Assembly: GCA_017505675.1 (NCBI GenBank)
Contig: JAFVOV010000080.1
Coordinates: 1 to 8,846, forward strand
Source of the DNA: Clostridia bacterium
GTDB lineage: Bacteria; Bacillota; Clostridia; Christensenellales; Borkfalkiaceae
Reading direction: 5' to 3'
Length of the DNA stretch: 8,846 nucleotides
A program made the position numbers and the translations under genes. The notes under the pieces are model-generated. The model ran no database searches and was not told where the DNA came from. It saw nothing but the letters and a program-made list of their open reading frames with translations. Position 1 is the stretch's first letter. Each line of letters starts with the position of its first letter. Below are positions 6,126-8,846 of the stretch, piece by piece.

Positions 6126-7373
6126 TTACTTCTTTAATTTTATAGGCGAACGCTTTGAGCCAACCGTTGCGGTTGCCGCGTTTTCAATATCGAAAGAATT
6201 TTCAATAATATCGAAAACGTCTTTAATATTTACGCTTTCTAAACGGCTCATTCTTTCATCAAAATTATACTCTTTATTTAATAATATCAAATGCTTTGCC
6301 GCATACATCATTTGAGCGTAAGTGCTTTCTTGCCCCATTATGAAAGAACTTTTAAGTTGCTCTTTTGCCCTAGCAAATTCTTGTTCCGTAACGCCGTCTT
6401 TTTTAAAGCGTTTAACTTCGGAAACGATAGCAAACACCGCTAAATCACGGAGCGCCGTGTTTACACCTGCGTATATTTCCACAACGCCACTATCTTTATA
6501 CATTGACGCGTAAGAATAAACGCTATATGCAAGCCCTAATTCTTCCCTTACTTTTTGAAAAAGTCTGCTACTCATTCCACCGCCTAAAATTATGTTGGCT
6601 ATAGAAAACGCGTCAGAGCGTTCGTCGGCAACGGATAACCCGTCCATCGCAAATCCAACGTGTGACTGTTCAATTTTTTTACTTTTATATAAAGAAATTT
6701 TTTGGGATGGTTCAGTCTGTTTTTGCGGGGCGCTTTTAAGCCTTGTAAACTTATCGGCAAACAAATCTTTAACCATACTTTCCGCAAGCGATACGTCTAC
6801 GTTGCCAGCAAGCGATACTACTACGTTATCAGCCGTATAATATTTATCTAAATATTTATTAACGTCATCACGGGTAAAACTTTTAATATTTTTTGCAGGC
6901 CCTAAAATAGTTTGCCCCAGCCCGCCTTTGCCGTAATAACTTTCAGAAAGAAGGTCTAAACAAACTTCTTCAGGGGAATCTTCACTCATATTTATTTCTT
7001 CTATTATTACGCCTTTTTCTTTTTCAAGTTCCGTTTTATCATAAACCGAATCAAAGAAAATATCAGATAAAATTTCTAGCGACTTTCCAAAATGTTCTTT
7101 GGTAGACTTGGTGTAATAACAGGTAAGTTCTTTAGACGTAAAGGCGTTAATTTGCGCGCCTATTCTATCAATATGGTCGGATATATCAAACGCTGAACGG
7201 GTTTTCGTTCCCTTAAACGTAACGTGTTCAATAAAGTGTGAAATGCCGTTTTCTTCAGCGCTTTCATTCATACTGCCCGTTTTAACTAAAACACCAGCGC
7301 TGACGGATAGCATACCTTCCATTTTGTTTATTACAAGCCTTAATCCGTTGTTGAATTGTTTATATATTATCAT
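6126..7373 (-). CDS. mlpA: M16-family zinc metallopeptidase (MlpA/YmxG type, processing-peptidase-like)
   Basis: Insulinase/mitochondrial-processing-peptidase-like protease. The protein has 415 residues, the usual length of single-unit M16B bacterial enzymes, which act as dimers. The inverted zinc motif HxxEH is intact (HFIEH, H46, E49, H50). The third ligand E126 lies 76 residues after H50 in VIIEEINM, the spacing expected for the family. The C-terminal half carries FQKVREELGLAYSVYS (about 278-293), the conserved Arg/Tyr substrate-contact segment. No signal peptide is seen, so it is probably cytoplasmic. The start is supported by GGAG (7380-7383) six bases upstream. It lies 19 bases after ylxY, matching the B. 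subtilis order pnpA-ylxY-mlpA. In B. subtilis, mlpA has been linked to control of extracellular protease levels; the physiological substrate is not known. An intrinsic terminator follows. Confidence 0.94.
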   Translation of the reverse strand: MIIYKQFNNGLRLVINKMEGMLSVSAGVLVKTGSMNESAEENGISHFIEHVTFKGTKTRSAFDISDHIDRIGAQINAFTSKELTCYYTKSTKEHFGKSLEILSDIFFDSVYDKTELEKEKGVIIEEINMSEDSPEEVCLDLLSESYYGKGGLGQTILGPAKNIKSFTRDDVNKYLDKYYTADNVVVSLAGNVDVSLAESMVKDLFADKFTRLKSAPQKQTEPSQKISLYKSKKIEQSHVGFAMDGLSVADERSDAFSIANIILGGGMSSRLFQKVREELGLAYSVYSYASMYKDSGVVEIYAGVNTALRDLAVFAIVSEVKRFKKDGVTEQEFARAKEQLKSSFIMGQESTYAQMMYAAKHLILLNKEYNFDERMSRLESVNIKDVFDIIENSFDIENAATATVGSKRSPIKLKK

Positions 7374-7392
7374 TTTGTTCTCCGTATGTATA

Positions 7393-8103
7393 TTACGCTA
7401 AATTTTCGCTTACGCTTACCGCGTTAAAGCCCACGCTATTATAATAATCAAGTATATCTGGTAAGGCTTTAAGCGTATGTTCTTTGGGGTGCATAAGCAC
7501 TAAATCACCGTTTGAAAGATTTTGTGTTGCCCTGCGAAAAACTAAATCTGAACTTTTATCACGCCAGTCAATAGTATCTTTTGACCACATTATAACTTTA
7601 TAACCCAAATCATAAGCCGCTTCTAAAGTAATTTCTGAAAAACTGCCTGACGGCGGAGCAAACAGCGTAGGCTTTACCCCACATAGCGCTTCCGTCACTA
7701 TACCCGTTAGTGAAATTTCTTCATAATTTTTATCGTAATCAAGTGTTTTATGGTCTTTATGAAAATAACCGTGGTTGCCTAGTTCGTGTCCGCTACCGAC
7801 TATTTTATTCAACGTTTCAGCGTTATCGTCTGCCCAACAACCACCGACGAAAAACGTTGCCTTTACACCGCGTTCGTTAAACAAATCCACCATAGCGGAA
7901 ACTATTTTAGTATTCTCATACACGTTTACCATAATAGAAACGTTTTTATTTTCTACGTTACCGTTATATATGGCACTAATTTCATTACCACCGTAAATAG
8001 GCACGGTGCTTTCAGGAATAAAACTTACGGCGTATACGCCCAAAAACGCTACGATTAGAATTATATTAGTTATAAAAGTAATTCTTCTATTTAGTCTTTT
8101 CAT
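7393..8103 (-). CDS. ylxY: YlxY-type polysaccharide deacetylase homologue (NodB fold), probably catalytically inactive
   Basis: 236-residue membrane-anchored or exported protein: basic N-terminus (KRLNRR), then a hydrophobic segment at about 8-28. The NodB/CE4 domain covers roughly 53-236. Motif 1, usually TFDDGP, reads MVNVYENT (58-65), so the catalytic-base Asp is N60 and the zinc-ligand Asp is V61. Motif 2 keeps both zinc histidines (H111, H115 in NHGYFH). Motif 3 is APPSGSF (149-155) instead of RxPYG, losing the arginine. IDW (178-180) and LVLMH (201-205) are retained. The B. subtilis YlxY family is known for the Asp-to-Val change and is thought to be inactive, which fits the identical neighbourhood between pnp and an M16 peptidase gene. 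The start has AGAGGTG (8111-8117) seven bases upstream. It probably acts at the cell envelope as a glycan-binding or scaffolding protein (inference). Confidence 0.9.
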   Translation of the reverse strand: MKRLNRRITFITNIILIVAFLGVYAVSFIPESTVPIYGGNEISAIYNGNVENKNVSIMVNVYENTKIVSAMVDLFNERGVKATFFVGGCWADDNAETLNKIVGSGHELGNHGYFHKDHKTLDYDKNYEEISLTGIVTEALCGVKPTLFAPPSGSFSEITLEAAYDLGYKVIMWSKDTIDWRDKSSDLVFRRATQNLSNGDLVLMHPKEHTLKALPDILDYYNSVGFNAVSVSENLA

Positions 8104-8122
8104 TTACACACACCTCTATTCG

Positions 8123-8131
8123 TATTTTATG
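8123..8131 (-). promoter_or_regulatory. Weak candidate -10 element upstream of ylxY
   Basis: Minus strand CATAAAATA, 19 bases before the ylxY ATG. It fits the loose CATANNNTA pattern of mother-cell sporulation sigma factors, but no convincing matching -35 was found, and it could also be read as a poor sigma-A -10. A promoter is expected here because the pnp terminator lies directly upstream. Confidence 0.2.
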
Positions 8132-8178
8132 GTAAGAAGTGTGATAAAATTACATTTTAACGAGCGTTATTTCATAAT

Positions 8179-8210
8179 AAAATATGCAAGGCGTTTGCCT
8201 TGCATATTTT
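8179..8210 (-). terminator. Strong hairpin terminator after pnp (sequence is bidirectional)
   Basis: Perfect 14-bp stem: AAAATATGCAAGGC (8179-8192) pairs with GCCTTGCATATTTT (8197-8210) around a 4-base loop. On the minus strand the stem is followed by TTATTATG, and the stem itself ends in TTTT. On the plus strand it runs into TTTTTT. It starts 16 bases beyond the pnp stop. Because of its symmetry it could terminate in either direction, but no plus-strand gene approaches it. Confidence 0.85.
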
Positions 8211-8226
8211 TTACAAATCAAAATTA

Positions 8227-8846
8227 TTAGTCGTTAATAATTTCCAAAAGTTTAAGGTCGATACCCTTTTCACCTATTTTGATAATTTCAACCTTAACCT
8301 TATCACCGATATGCAAAACTTCTTCAACGGTGTTGATGCGTTTTTCACTCATCTTGCTGATATGGATAAGACCGTCTTTACCAGGCGCAAGTTCGCAGAA
8401 CGCACCGACTTTCGGTAAAATTCTTACAACTTCGCTTATGAACATATCGCCAACTTCGGGGTCTTTTGCGATAGAGAGAATAATCGCTTTTGCCCTTTCA
8501 GCATTTTCAGAACTGCCAACGGTTGCAATATTAACTCTTCCGTCATCATCAATGTCAATTTTAACACCGGTTTCTTCAATAATCTTGTTGATAACCTTGC
8601 CTTGTTTACCTACAACGTCACCGATTTTTTCGGGGTCGATATTGAAGGATATAATTCTAGGAGCGTATTTAGATAATTCCGCTCTAGGTTTATCAATAAC
8701 TTCAAGCATCTTTGAAAGGATGTGTTGTCTACCAACGTTCGCTTGAGCGATAGCCTTTCTTAAAATTGCTTCGTCAATACCCTTAATCTTGATATCCATT
8801 TGAATTGCGGTGATACCCTTTTCAGTACCTGCAACCTTAAAGTCCA
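8227..8846 (-). CDS. pnp: Polynucleotide phosphorylase, C-terminal 206 residues (5' end outside window)
   Basis: 3'-to-5' phosphorolytic exoribonuclease and degradosome component, cytoplasmic. The frame is open through the right edge. The residues before the internal Met at 8799 read DFKVAGTEKGITAIQ, the conserved end of the second RNase PH-like core domain, so the gene does not start there. After QMDIKIKG and a helical stretch (ILSKMLEVIDKPR) comes the KH domain with its G-x-x-G loop (VVGKQGKVINKII). The S1 domain follows (EVGDMFISEVVRILPKVGAF, then DGLIHISKMS). The protein ends soon after the S1 barrel (LKLLEIIND), so it lacks the long disordered tail seen in some species. A strong terminator follows. 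Its neighbours ylxY and the M16 peptidase match the B. subtilis order; the upstream partner (often rpsO) would lie outside the window. Confidence 0.96.
   Translation of the reverse strand, partial: DFKVAGTEKGITAIQMDIKIKGIDEAILRKAIAQANVGRQHILSKMLEVIDKPRAELSKYAPRIISFNIDPEKIGDVVGKQGKVINKIIEETGVKIDIDDDGRVNIATVGSSENAERAKAIILSIAKDPEVGDMFISEVVRILPKVGAFCELAPGKDGLIHISKMSEKRINTVEEVLHIGDKVKVEIIKIGEKGIDLKLLEIIND

Noticed and set aside
8279..8746. Plus-strand open frame of 155 codons opposite pnp
   Set aside because: Entirely antisense to conserved PNPase KH and S1 domains, with low-complexity hydrophobic/serine composition typical of antisense translation.
8227..8799. A stand-alone KH-S1 RNA-binding protein starting at the Met at 8799
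   Set aside because: The frame stays open upstream to the right edge and encodes the conserved PNPase core end (DFKVAGTEKGITAIQ). The Met is internal.
1..8846. CRISPR array, tRNA/rRNA genes, prophage or defence genes
   Set aside because: No regularly spaced repeats, RNA gene signatures, or phage or defence domains were seen on either strand. The window is housekeeping genes plus one MITE.

Overview
All eight recognisable protein genes lie on the minus strand. The window looks like chromosomal DNA of a low-GC Gram-positive bacterium (Bacillota, most likely class Clostridia). The evidence is moderately AT-rich sequence, strong AGGAG-type ribosome binding sites, a WhiA homologue next to murB and dnaE, and the order pnp - ylxY - M16 peptidase, which Bacillus subtilis also has. 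A finer placement is not possible from the sequence alone.

In transcription order (right to left): (1) The 3' end of pnp (polynucleotide phosphorylase, KH and S1 domains) enters from the right edge and ends in a strong 14-bp hairpin terminator at 8179-8210. (2) A two-gene unit follows: a membrane-anchored YlxY-type deacetylase homologue whose catalytic residues are largely lost, and an intact M16 zinc peptidase (MlpA type). It closes with a textbook intrinsic terminator at 6084-6118. (3) A second unit begins with an orphan exported protein resembling an ABC solute-binding protein. Next come murB (peptidoglycan precursor synthesis), a PHP-family phosphoesterase, whiA, and the N-terminal 739 codons of dnaE, which runs off the left edge. 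murB/PHP and PHP/whiA overlap by one base (TAATG), suggesting translational coupling. A good sigma-A-like promoter sits directly upstream of murB.

The most notable item is not a gene. A 174-bp non-coding element at 2233-2406 lies between whiA and dnaE. It has terminal inverted repeats beginning GGCT, its two halves fold into one long imperfect hairpin, and it is bounded by a perfect 8-bp direct repeat (TTCCTTTA). This is a MITE-like element with its target-site duplication. The duplicated 8 bp, read on the gene strand, are TAAAGGAA, i.e. the stop codon of whiA plus the ribosome binding site of dnaE. Each gene therefore kept its own copy and both survived the insertion. Deleting the element plus one repeat gives a plausible ancestral junction with only 11 nt between whiA stop and dnaE start.

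The genes are housekeeping: RNA turnover, cell-wall synthesis, cell division and replication. No defence system, CRISPR array, prophage, tRNA or rRNA was seen. No stretch longer than 300 bases lacks a gene or element. The longest gaps are 2219-2411 (almost entirely the MITE) and 8104-8226 (terminator and upstream region of ylxY).
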